From CAVONV01 sp963697355 (lineage in GTDB: Bacteria; Acidobacteriota; Vicinamibacteria; Marinacidobacterales; DATDRI01): DNA of 64,000 bases. The stretch covers positions 124,001 to 188,000 of the forward strand of contig CAVONV010000003.1 of NCBI GenBank assembly GCA_963697355.1, in the 5' to 3' direction. Shown here in pieces: positions 25,549 through 35,039 of this stretch. Made by a program: the position numbers and the translations under genes. The notes beneath the pieces are model-generated. The model had not been told where the DNA came from and did not search any database. It worked only from the letters and a program-made list of their open reading frames with translations. Position 1 is the stretch's first letter. Each line of letters begins with the position of its first letter.

Positions 25549-25973
25549 TGCTCCCGGATATTGTGCCGACACCTCTGTAGGCTCGAGACAATAGATGTAG
25601 GGATAGTCATCCGATTCGTGGGATAACCACCGTAGGCTGAATCCCACATGTCCTCTCTCCACTTCCGGCGTGCCTCTTCGCAACTCTTTCATGAGCAGTT
25701 ACTTACGAAAACAACCGCGGTTCATCCCGATAACGACGACTCATGGCAATCATATTGCAAAACTAGGTGTCGAAGCGTTCACCTCATACAAGCGTTGTCA
25801 GACATCCAGCTTCCTTAGCACCGAGCAGTAGAGACCCAGGAGATGGCGCTTCCCAAAGGGCGGGGTCGGAGTGGACTCGTTACGACAATATCGTCGTGGT
25901 GTCCAGGTTGGGGGCTCCGAGCCCGCCCACAACAACAACTAGCCAAGCTCCCCAACGCTTTTGCCGGGCGAAC
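25549..25973. other. 425-base intergenic region, no gene seen
   Basis: Upstream of the GGDEF gene. An in-frame extension of that gene to 25,767 exists but is Ser/Pro/Thr-rich without family likeness and is judged non-coding. AT-rich run GCAATCATATTGCAAAAC near 25,744 may be part of a promoter. Confidence 0.4.
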
Positions 25974-27245
25974 ATGGGTAACGAGTTCATCTTTTGGGCG
26001 GTGATCGCCGCAATCTTGCTGCTACTCCAGCGGCTTTATTGGAGCTCCAAATGCCGCCACTTCAAGGTCCAGTTAGGCACATCACAAAGTCGAATTGACT
26101 CTCTGAAGAACGAAGTCGCCTTCAAGCGTCGCGACGACCAAGCGTTGCTCGCCTATGAGAAAGAGCTTCATTTCATTACTCGGGCCCTCGGAGAGCTTCC
26201 ACTACTTGCAAGCCAGCTACATAGTCAAGTCGAGCCGCGCCTCGTACCCATCTTGCTTCAAAAGATCGTCACGAGACTGTTCGACCCGGCTCAAACCATC
26301 ATTTTTCTCCGCCGACGGAAAGCCGAAACCGCCCCTGGCCGCGATGACCGGCTCGTCCTCGCCGCGGTCGCCCGCCCATCTGACGATGTCAAGCCGGGAA
26401 TGGAGGTCGACATCAACGAGGGTAGGCTCGGTCTCGTCGCCCAAACCCAACGCTTGATGAGCCGTGAAGACTTCGAAGACGACAGCGCGGCAACGAAAGA
26501 ACCGTTCAACAGGCCAACTCTCGGCGGTCTTGAATTCGACTTGATATCCCCCATGGTCTTTGACGACGCCACGGTGGGACTCATCGCCCTGTCCGGACCC
26601 AAGTATCAATCCGAAGCCGCGAAAGGACTCTTACGTCTCGCATCTCAAATCGGCGCCGTGGCGGTACGGAATGTGCTCGCTTATTCACGGATGAAACACT
26701 CAGCCGATATCGATGGGCTGACTCGCCTTTACAACAAACAATATATGACGGTGACGCTTGGTGATCTGACTTATCAAGCCAATCAGATGTCATCACCTTT
26801 GTCCGCTTTCCTTTTCGATATCGACCACTTCAAGAATTACAACGACACCAACGGACACGATGCAGGCGACAAGCTCCTACAACTGCTTGCACGATTGGTT
26901 GAAGACAATATCCGCCGGAACAGTATTTTCGGGCGTGTGGGCGGCGAAGAGTTCTTGGTCATTTTTCCTGATACGGAAAAAGAACAAGCATTGAAGGCTG
27001 CGGAATTGATCCGCTCGAAAATAGAAGGCTTCGGGTTCCCCTTCGCCGAAAGACAACCCCTGGGCATCATGAGCGTCAGCGGCGGCGTTGCATCCTGTCC
27101 GGAAGACGCTCTAGACAGCGCCGAGCTTTTTCGCCAAGCCGACCGAGCCCTCTACCGCGCAAAGAAGTCAGGCCGGAATCTCATTTTGTCTGCCGAGCCG
27201 CATCATTTCGAGCAAGAAGACCATGAAGTCGTAGAGCTGAAATAG
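25974..27245 (+). CDS. diguanylate cyclase (TM - GAF-like - GGDEF)
   Basis: About 423 residues from ATG 25,974. One N-terminal TM helix (FIFWAVIAAILLLLQRLYW), a short coiled coil, a GAF-like sensory region (residues about 75-220) and a C-terminal GGDEF domain with DIDHFKNYNDTNGHDAGD and active-site GRVGGEEFLVIF. The GGEEF form is active in known enzymes and makes cyclic-di-GMP from GTP. No RxxD inhibitory site was located with confidence. Partner with the PilZ gene just upstream is plausible. Confidence 0.92.
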   Translation: MGNEFIFWAVIAAILLLLQRLYWSSKCRHFKVQLGTSQSRIDSLKNEVAFKRRDDQALLAYEKELHFITRALGELPLLASQLHSQVEPRLVPILLQKIVTRLFDPAQTIIFLRRRKAETAPGRDDRLVLAAVARPSDDVKPGMEVDINEGRLGLVAQTQRLMSREDFEDDSAATKEPFNRPTLGGLEFDLISPMVFDDATVGLIALSGPKYQSEAAKGLLRLASQIGAVAVRNVLAYSRMKHSADIDGLTRLYNKQYMTVTLGDLTYQANQMSSPLSAFLFDIDHFKNYNDTNGHDAGDKLLQLLARLVEDNIRRNSIFGRVGGEEFLVIFPDTEKEQALKAAELIRSKIEGFGFPFAERQPLGIMSVSGGVASCPEDALDSAELFRQADRALYRAKKSGRNLILSAEPHHFEQEDHEVVELK

Positions 27246-27272
27246 AACCTTCAGCACGACTTTTCAGCAGTT

Positions 27273-27560
27273 CTACGCATCCGATGCGTTCGGCTCGTGA
27301 CCTCCGGCACGCTGATGCGCATCACGCATGATTCGTTCTTGGTGTCTGTAGTCTTGTCGATAAACAAGGTGGCACATCGCCGCCCGGATTCTAATTCGAG
27401 CCGAATTGGGCTCCTCAAAATGGCGCTCGATGCATTGGTATAAGTCCTCGGCACCTTCGATGCAGATGATCTTCTCATCATCATCGAAGAGCACGAACAG
27501 TCCTGGGCGAGGCTTTACAAACCTCAGGATGTTTTTGTGAAAGGGGAACCATTGGCCCAT
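27273..27560 (-). CDS. degenerate GIY-YIG-like small protein (paralogue 1)
   Basis: 95 residues from ATG 27,560 with AGAGGCGG upstream. Pattern PGLFVLFDDDEKIICIEGAE, then LYQCIERHF, matches the beginning of the GIY-YIG fold (PGVYxLxD...YVGxA), but the second YIG is CIEG and the catalytic Arg and Glu are not visible, so nuclease activity is unlikely. Aligns with the next upstream gene over most of its length. Function unknown. Confidence 0.6.
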   Translation of the reverse strand: MGQWFPFHKNILRFVKPRPGLFVLFDDDEKIICIEGAEDLYQCIERHFEEPNSARIRIRAAMCHLVYRQDYRHQERIMRDAHQRAGGHEPNASDA

Positions 27561-27634
27561 AGCCGCCTCTCTTTCCACAGGGCTGGCTGGGGCGGCCCGC
27601 AGGGTTTTTGTTGAGGAATTCGGATTATACCAGC

Positions 27635-28009
27635 TCAGAAACCGATTGTCAGGCTTTTTTTTATCCGCAGCCTGAAGGAGGCCATTCTGCCCGACGAGGG
27701 TCGCTCGGCAGATTCTTTGGCTTCGACCTCGTTACAAATAGGGTCTCTCTCGAAAACGTCTCGGAAGAGCCTCCGTAATACGGTCTCGACTCGTCTGTAG
27801 TCCTTGCTGTATTCGACACGGAAGTACTTCCCGTATTGTCTCACACAGGATCTCGGATTCCTGCAGTGCTGCTCGAGTGTCGTTCGAACATTGTCAGAGC
27901 TTCCGATGTACACCGTCGTGTTTTCGGAATCCACCAACTCGAAAACTCCGGGTCGTCGTTGCACTGCAGCAACTTGGGATGAGTCAAATGCCAACCACTC
28001 GTCAGCCAT
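27635..28009 (-). CDS. degenerate GIY-YIG-like small protein (paralogue 2)
   Basis: 124 residues from ATG 28,009 (MADEWLAFDSSQVAAV). Shows PGVFELVDSENTTVYIGSSD and VRTTLEQHCRNP, a better GIY-YIG match than its neighbour, then YFRVEYSKDYRRVETVLRRLF. The paralogue 75 bases downstream shares RQDYRHQERIM at the same place. Both lie on the minus strand between the GGDEF gene and the V4R gene, so they may form an operon with V4R. A structural or nucleic-acid-binding role is a guess. Confidence 0.62.
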   Translation of the reverse strand: MADEWLAFDSSQVAAVQRRPGVFELVDSENTTVYIGSSDNVRTTLEQHCRNPRSCVRQYGKYFRVEYSKDYRRVETVLRRLFRDVFERDPICNEVEAKESAERPSSGRMASFRLRIKKSLTIGF

Positions 28010-28295
28010 GTCGCCCCCCGGACAGGCAGGGTTGGGGGCGCCCGTCAACTAGTTTTTTTGGTTCCCGAGAGGCTACCACAAAAGCTAACGAGAGTCATGC
28101 TTTCAGTTGTTTTTTTTCGATTTTTTTCCAATCGGGGGAGGCGGAGCGACCCAAATGTCCTCCGTCGAGAGTGGGAGGATAGTCGGTGCAATATGGAAGC
28201 ACCGCTCTCGTGGACTCGGTTCTTCGAGGTGAAGTTGAGCGCTCCTGCACCTGGCTCACATTCGTAAAGAGAGATTAGGACCTGAAATGAAGATG

Positions 28296-28934
28296 TCACG
28301 CCCTGTAGTACTGACTCGCATAGGCGTCGAGTTTCCTATAGGGAGCCATGATGAACTCGCAACGGTCATCCCCTCTCGCGGTACAAGTCATTTCCCTCGC
28401 GTGCACTGAAACGGAGAAGGCTTCCGAGCACCAGCCGGCCGAATAACCCGCGCTGAAGAAACAGACCGGGCTATCCGAGGTCATTCCCTTTCTCTCGTAG
28501 ATTTCGGACTCGAACGTGTTGGGGTGTTGATACTGGAGAAAATAGCTCTCATCCGGGCGAGGTCTCGATGACGAATAGAGCTCAACGAACGCCCAACCCG
28601 AGTATGCAAAAAGCACCGGCCCCGTGGAAAGCCTTTCGAGGGGCTCCGTTACCCCTCGACTATCAGAGAACGCCTTCGAATCCGACTTCCCAATCACTCG
28701 GGCCGTGTTGTAGAGAAACTCTTGCGCTGCGGTGACACCCAAAACGCTTTCCAACTGCTCGAACAACGCCACGAACAGACTTTCGCCTCGCACCAGGACA
28801 TATCGCTCTTTGCCGACGTGTATCGTGCCTTCACAAGGCTTGCGCACGAATTCCTTGAAAAGCTCTCCAACATATTTGTCGGCGATCTCGAATATCGCCT
28901 CATACTTTTCGGGAACTCTGACAGTGTCGACCAT
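28296..28934 (-). CDS. V4R domain protein
   Basis: About 212 residues. Start ATG 28,934 has a strong AAGGAGGG site; the longer frame to 29,078 is not needed. The C-terminal half matches the V4R/XylR-N small-molecule-binding domain: GPVLFAYSGWAFVELY, FFSAGYSAGWCSEAF, and REMTCTARGDDRCEFIMAP with the two conserved cysteines. The N-terminal half (EKYEAIFEIADKYVGELFKEFVRKP) is helical. Could sense hydrophobic ligands. No DNA-binding domain is present. Confidence 0.82.
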   Translation of the reverse strand: MVDTVRVPEKYEAIFEIADKYVGELFKEFVRKPCEGTIHVGKERYVLVRGESLFVALFEQLESVLGVTAAQEFLYNTARVIGKSDSKAFSDSRGVTEPLERLSTGPVLFAYSGWAFVELYSSSRPRPDESYFLQYQHPNTFESEIYERKGMTSDSPVCFFSAGYSAGWCSEAFSVSVHAREMTCTARGDDRCEFIMAPYRKLDAYASQYYRA

Positions 28935-29108
28935 GATCCCTCCTTCTTCGCGGAACGCTCCCGCACAGATTTTGGGAATGTTTCCCTGCCAATATCCGCC
29001 TACATTACACCTGTCTTCAAGCCACCTCAACTCATATTGACTACGCCCCACTTTGAATGTAACCTTCGGCGTTCTCATACGGTCGTCGGCGCGCCACCGG
29101 AGTCAAAT

Positions 29109-29564
29109 ATGAATTTCGAGCAACGGGAAGAGGTCTTTGGAAGAGCCCTCAAAATGTACCGCTTGGGCCTTCTGCGTGACGCAGCCACGGAGTTTCGTCG
29201 CTTGATCGAAGACGGGAGCACCGATCCGCGACACATCTCCTACTGTGGCCTATTGATGGCTGTTGGTGAAGGAAAGGTTCACAAAGGATTGAAACTTTGC
29301 GAGCGGGCCGTCGAAGACGCGCGCTACGACTCCGAAATGTATCTGAACCTTGCCAAGCTGCACTTCCGAACCGGTCGGCGGAGCCGAGCAACAGAAGTGT
29401 TGCTTCAGGCTCTGCGGTTTGATCCCAGAAACCCAGCGTTGATTCGACAAATCGGATACATCAATCCCCGAGCGACCCCGATACTTCCGTTCCTCGATAG
29501 AAAGAACCCTCTGAACAAGTACTTCGGGCTCGTGAGGACTCGTCTTTTTCACATGGTCGCCTAG
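29109..29564 (+). CDS. small TPR protein
   Basis: 151 residues from ATG 29,109 with CGGAG upstream. Helical repeats of TPR type: EVFGRALKMYRLGLLRDAATEFRRLIEDG, GLKLCERAVEDARYDSEMYLNLAKLHFRTGRRSRATEVLLQALRFDPRNP. Divergent from the V4R gene with a gap of about 170 bases, so a shared regulatory region is likely. No signal peptide. Scaffold role inferred. Confidence 0.75.
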   Translation: MNFEQREEVFGRALKMYRLGLLRDAATEFRRLIEDGSTDPRHISYCGLLMAVGEGKVHKGLKLCERAVEDARYDSEMYLNLAKLHFRTGRRSRATEVLLQALRFDPRNPALIRQIGYINPRATPILPFLDRKNPLNKYFGLVRTRLFHMVA

Positions 29565-30408
29565 GGCCTACTCGTGGTCGTGTTGCTCCATCGGTTTGGA
29601 CTGGAACCAGCGATGGAATGTTGGTTGATATCGTCGGCAACTCTATGTACACTTGAGTCGTCGAGCCCGCGCAAGTCCCCACCTACGCGCTCGCATCCCC
29701 AACTAATAAGTCGCAGAGTCTTTCTTGATGTTAAACATTCTTACGAACAAGTGACTGAATCCCCAGAATTCATACGCGAGGACAAATCATGCAGTGCGAA
29801 AAATGCGGTCACGAAGGATTCTATCATCTCGCTAAAATCGAGCGCTGTTGGTGCGGCTGCCCACCTGCGAGCACCGAGAAAAAGATCAATGTTCAGACCC
29901 CACCCCGACCAAAGAACCAGCGTTCGCAACTAACCAGCCAACCGGCACCGTGAGAGCCCCGGCGGCTGTTGTCCACAGCCAGCGCTGCTGTGACTGAGGG
30001 CATTTCCCCACAAGTATGCCGCAAAACTCGTCTCATGTGGCCCTGCCGCCCTAGCAAGTCCCGGCCACAGGGTCGGGAGTTCCACCCGCTTTAGATCACT
30101 GCAAGTTCTACCGAATTCCGGCATCATCACGGTAAGATGCCATTCCCACTTTTACCACACACACGAGCAAACCGATCTAACCTTGCCGCTCAGGCACTTT
30201 TATTTCTGAAGATCTCTCTGGAGCGGCGCAGTGCGAGGACCGGCATCCCGCCTTTATGTTGGGACCTCGCACTGTAACCAGCTTCGACTAATACTGAAGT
30301 CGACTCTTCGAATTCCACACTACACTTCGCCCTACTCCGCTCCGCCATCGACCTCTTTCTAAGGTGAGGTGCTAGAATAGCGCGTGACGAGAAAAGGGTG
30401 TTGAAGGG
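29565..30408. other. 844-base region without a large gene
   Basis: Holds only one small candidate gene (29,789-29,953). The rest has no open frame with family likeness. A GC-poor stretch around 29,700-29,760 could carry a promoter. The part just before 30,409 is AT/GC mixed with no clear control site. Confidence 0.4.
29789..29953 (+). CDS. 54-residue zinc-ribbon-like small protein, candidate
   Basis: ATG 29,789 to TGA 29,951-29,953. Starts MQCEKCGHEGFYHLAKIERC and continues WCGCPP. The five cysteines (CxxC, then CxCxC after 14 residues) suggest a small zinc-binding fold. The C-terminal half is Pro/Gln-rich. Upstream GAGGAC is a weak ribosome site. No family assigned; coding status is uncertain. 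Confidence 0.4.
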   Translation: MQCEKCGHEGFYHLAKIERCWCGCPPASTEKKINVQTPPRPKNQRSQLTSQPAP

Positions 30409-31864
30409 ATGGTGCAAGTCTTCCCGATAGCCTCTCGGAGGGTGTTCGTCGTGTTTTGGATAACTCTGGCCACGTGCCTCGTGGTTTCTGGAGCCTGTGG
30501 AACCTCAGGGGGGTCTCAAGAAAGCCGGAGTGCCAAAGAGGTTTCCTCGGCGGAACCTCAGGACGTCGAGACCCTGACCGGCGCTCTAACCAGAGTCGTT
30601 TGGGTCCAGGACATCGCCGACGGCACGGACATCGGCAGCCAGGGCGCGGAGCTCATGCTGATGGGCTACGACAGCCACGACGGCCAGGGCGAGAGGCCTC
30701 TTCACTCCTCACCGGGCAACTTCACCCGGCCGCTCATCACCCCACGCGGTAACCGTGTCGTTTTCTCGGAACGACGGGCGGCCGAGCGTGTTCGTCGTGA
30801 ATTGGGATGGTTCTGGCTCTGAGGGCGCTCGGGAAAGGCATTGCTCTCACCACCTGGATCGATCCGCATACCGGAACGGAATGGGTTTACGTCGGTTCCG
30901 ACATGAAGACGGATCCGGTGACCTTCGGTATCGATCACGCGGCACCAGATCGACCGATGGGACGTGAGCGAGGTCGTTTGGGACCGGCGACGGGTGAGCC
31001 AGGACAACTTCCAGGTATCGGCCGACGGCCGACTTGCGGGCGGTCTTTTTCCTTGGCCGGCTGCCGGCGTGGTGGAGCTGCCCCAAGGCCGTTGGCGACG
31101 ATTGGGCCGCGGATGTTGGACATCTTTAGCAGGACGACCACTCACTCTTTTGGATCTTCGACGGCTCTCACAGAAACCTGACCGTCATCGACTTCGAACG
31201 TGATGAGCGATGGCAGGTCAACATCAACAATGCGCCCGGCATCGACGGTTATGAGGTCTACCATCCTCGATGGACCAACCATCCGAGGTTCTTGACCATG
31301 ACCGGTCCCTACACGGTCGGCACCAAGGCGAACAAAATCCGTGACGGCGGTCCACAGGTCGAGATCTACCTGGGACGGTTTGCCGCTGATTTCACCGCGG
31401 TCGAGCAATGGGTCAAAGTGACGGACAACCGGCGCGCCGATTTCTCTCCGGACGCTTGGATCGATCCGAGCCAACGGCCCCCAACTCGGGCTGACCGGCG
31501 GGGCGACTCCCGGCCCGAAAGTCCCGGCATCGGACTCGAAGCGAGCGGTTGGTCGTCGAAGCACGGGTGCTCGACGCCTCTCCGATCCCCACACCGAAGT
31601 CGATCCTGCCCTACCGCCGTGCCATGCTCGTCAACGAGTATGAAGTCGTCCGGGTACTCGAGGGCAACTACGAAGGAACGAAGATCCTCGTGGCGCATTG
31701 GGTCATTCGGGATGGCCAAGTGCTGGCAACGGCGGCGCGAGAACCGGGCAGCGTCCATCGAATGACGCTCGAAGCCTATGACGCGCATCCCGAATTGGAA
31801 GGCGAACGATTGGTCATGGACAGCGACGCGTTTGAGCTTCGCCTCTACTACGACATCAACAGCT
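30409..31864 (+). CDS. lipoprotein-like hypothetical of the O-acetylation cluster, multiply frameshifted
   Basis: About 480 residues if repaired. The first frame begins MVQVFPIASRRVFVVFWITL with a lipobox-like LVVSGAC. Further in, successive frames read SVFVVNWDGSG, WIDPHTGTEWVYVGSDMKTDPV, QDNFQVSADGRLAGGLFPWP, NNAPGIDGYEVYHPRWTNHP, TMTGPYTVGTKANKIRDGG and LVVEARVLDASPIPTP, ending FELRLYYDINS. At least five frame changes, each consistent with one extra base. PD40-like repeats suggest a propeller. It ends directly before the MBOAT start, so it likely belongs to that operon. Function unknown. Confidence 0.6.
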
Positions 31865-31865
31865 A

Positions 31866-33327
31866 ATGGTTTTTAGCTCGTACCTCTTCCTGTTCTATTT
31901 TCTCCCGGCCGCTCTGCTGCTCTACTACGCGGTACCGCGCCGCGCCAAGCACCTTCTCCTCACCTTCGTGAGCTATCTGTTCTACGGGTGGGCGAATCCT
32001 CTGTTTGTTTTTCTCTTGTTGGGATCGACGACGGTGGACTACTTTTGCGGACTGGTGATTGCCGAGCATCGGTTGCGTCGACGGAGGCGCTCCACTCCGA
32101 AAGCTCCAGCCCGGCACGCCGCGCACTCGCCGGCAGCGCGTTGCCGTCGCTTTGTCCATCGTCTCCAATTTGTCGCTGCTGGGATTCTTCAAATACTTCA
32201 ATTTCGCCGCGGACAATTTCGACGCCATCGTGGCCTGGCTGGGCCTGCCCGATCTCCAGATCCAGAGGGTCGATCACGGTGGTGCTGCCCTTGGGAATCA
32301 GCTTCTACACCTTCCAGTCGATGAGCTACACCATCGACGTCTACCGCGGTCACGCTCGGGCGCTCCGCAATTTCATCGACTTCGCCTGCTACGTCTCGAT
32401 GTTTCCTCAGCTCGTGGCGGGGCCGATCATCCGATTCTCGGAGGTCGCCGACCAACTCGCCGAGCGGACACACACCATCACCAAGTTCGCGCGCGGCGTG
32501 GCTTTCGTGAGCGTGGGTCTCGCGAAGAAGATCCTCCTCGCCAATCCCTGTGGCAAGGTTGCCGATGTGGCGTTTGAAGCCGGCTCCATCGGCGTCGTCG
32601 ATGCTTGGTACGGTGTCGTCGGCTACGCCTTCCAGATCTATTTCGACTTCAGCGCCTACTCGGACATGGCCATCGGACTGGGCCTCATGCTGGGATTCGT
32701 CTTCTCCAAGAATTTCGATTCTCCCTACCTCGCTCAGTCGATCACCGAGTTCTGGCGGCGCTGGCACATTTCGCTATCCACGTGGCTCCGAGACTATCTC
32801 TATGTGCCTCTCGGCGGAAATCGCAAAGGACCGGTGCGAACCTATGTCAACCTGGCGGTCGTCATGTTGCTCGGCGGGCCTGTGGCACGGTGCGGCCTGG
32901 AACTTCGTCATTTGGGGAGGCATGCACGGCCTGTTGCTCGCCGGTGAACGTCTTCGAGGGAAGATCTCTCCGTATCGTTGGCTCCCCAAAGCTGGACGTC
33001 AGGCGATGACGTTCGTCGTCGTTCTCATCACCTGGGTGTTCTTCCGAGCCGACGATTTGCCCAGTGCGATCCTCTATCTCCGAAGCATGTTCGGACTAGA
33101 GACGGCACAGGAAACGCGCCGGCTTACTGAGTGGGATTTTGTATCAGCCCTACTATCTGGGCACCGTCCTGCTTGCGGCTCTGGTCACCTGGACCTGCCC
33201 GCAGACCTGGGATTGGACGCGGTCCGTTACGCCCTTGAAGGCCGCCGCAATCGTCGGGCTCTGGCTCGCGTCGCTCGCGGTGCTGGCCACCCAGGCATAC
33301 AACCCGTTCATCTATTTCATCTTCTAG
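31866..33327 (+). CDS. MBOAT family membrane O-acyltransferase (AlgI-like), frameshifted
   Basis: About 486 residues after repair. Transfers acetyl groups across the inner membrane to acetylate an exported polysaccharide, with periplasmic partners. Visible: FSSYLFLFYFLPAALLLYYA, VLPLGISFYTFQSMSYTIDV, FPQLVAGPIIRFSEV, QIYFDFSAYSDMAIGLGLMLG, FWRRWHISLSTWLRDYLYVPLGG, and the catalytic-His segment LWHGAAWNFVIWGG. Four frame changes near 32,080, 32,270, 32,878 and 33,137 each behave as one inserted base; the third is clear (GGCGGGCCTG for GGCGGCCTG). The gene content is otherwise intact, so sequencing error is the likeliest cause. Confidence 0.87.
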
Positions 33328-33344
33328 GAGGACATTAGATACCG

Positions 33345-35039
33345 ATGCCGGACACTTCGCTCCAACACACCCGAGAAGAGCTTGCCAGACGAGAGGTGGG
33401 CCGGACGAATATCGGGCGATGGACGGCCTGGGTGCTGGTGGCGCAGTTCGTACTCGTCGTCGGCGGCGTACTGGTGAGCGAGATTCTGAATCCCGAATCC
33501 CAAAGACAACCTCGAGAGCCGTCTGTCACGTCTTGTTGGGGCAATCCTATCGCCGTCGAGCGACAGCGATCCCCCAGCCCTGTCGATGCTATCGCGAATG
33601 GTTTCGCGCAACCGCACCATCATTAGGGAGCTCGAGCGGTTCGGGGACGAGTGCCGAGGACGATACTCGACTTGCAAGGACCTTGCGACCACCCACCCAA
33701 TACCTCCTTGCGGGCCTCGGCGCGGGGAACGAACAGGTTTACATCGGACATCGACCGTGGCTGTTTCTACCGCCAGGGCTTTGACTACCTCACTGGACCC
33801 GGTTTCCTCGAACCTAGGCAGCTCGCCCGCCGCGGCGCGCCGGGAGACCTTGGAGCACCCTTGCAGCCGGATCCACGGAAGGCGATCCTGAAGCTCAAAG
33901 CCGACCTCGATGAGCGGGGCATCCAACTCGTCGTCATGCCGACACCCGTCAAGCCGACCATTCATCCGGAACATTTCGCCCGTCGCTACGAGGGGCGTGA
34001 GGAGCCGCTCCGTCCGGCTTCGTTCGCGACGTTCATCCAGGAGCTCGAAGAGCAAGGCGTTCTCGTGTTCGATGCCGCTCCCGCCTTGCTCGAAGCCAAA
34101 CGTCGGACCGGGGCGTCCCAGTACTCGAGACCGACACCCACTGGCGACCCGAGGCGATGGCAGTTGGTGGCCGCTCGTCTCACCGATTTCGTGACCCGCT
34201 ACGTCGACCTGCCGCCTCAACCGCCCGCCGGCTACATTAGTGGACAAGTCGAGGTCACGAACCTGGGCGATGTCGCTCGTATGCTGGACTTACCCGACGA
34301 GCAGTCTCGGTATCCGACGGAAAGCGTCGAGCTGCGACAGATCCACACCGCGGATCACGAGCTCTGGCAGCCGAGTCGCGCAGCCGACGTCCTGCTACTC
34401 GGTGACAGCTTCAGCAACATCTATTCGCTCGCCGAGATGAACTGGGGCGAGTCCGCCGGGCTCGCCGAGCAGCTCAGCTTTCTCATGCAACGGCCGATCG
34501 ACCGGATCGTCCAAAACGCCGATGGAGCGTTCGCCACACGAGAGCAGCTAGGACGCGAGCTAGCCGGCGGAAGCGATCGACTCGCGGGAAAAAGGCTCGT
34601 GATCTTCCAGTTCGCGGAGCGGGAGCTGGCCGTTGGCGACTGGAAGCTCGTTGACCTCAGCCTGGGCGACGCAGCACCAGGCCAATTCTACGTTCCGAAT
34701 GCAGGCGAGGTGGTGGTCGCCTCCGGGACCATCCAAGAGATCGCACCCATTCCCCGCCCCGGTACGGTACCCTATGCCGACCATATCGCTGCGGTGCATC
34801 TCGTGGATCTCGAGAGCGAACGAGCTCTCGTGAACGGTCGACAAGCCCTGGTCTACATCTGGGGAATGCGCAATCATATCTTGCAGGAGGCCGCACGGTT
34901 TCGCGCGGGAGACCGGATTACCGTCCTCCTCCGGCCGTGGTCCGATGTGGCCATCCAGTACGACGGCATCAACCGCACCGAGTTGAAAAACGAGGACGTG
35001 CAGTTTGAAGTGCCAACGTGGGGCGAGGTGATCCATTGA
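33345..35039 (+). CDS. AlgX/AlgJ-like SGNH acetyltransferase 1, frameshifted
   Basis: About 560 residues. Start ATG 33,345 follows AGGAGG, which overlaps the MBOAT stop. One N-terminal TM helix (WTAWVLVAQFVLVVGGVLV) anchors it. Family segments appear in several frames: QYLLAGLGAGNEQVYIG, GFDYLTGPGFLEP, GIQLVVMPTPVKPTIHP, and VLLLGDSFSNIY. The catalytic Asp-His segment LETDTHWRPEAM is present at about 34,118-34,160 only in a different frame from both flanks, so two nearby indels of opposite effect hide it. Ends overlapping the next gene. Confidence 0.8.

Noticed and set aside
31866..33327. Programmed frameshifting in the MBOAT gene
   Set aside because: Four shifts at different contexts in one gene, with no slippery heptamer; sequence error is far more likely.
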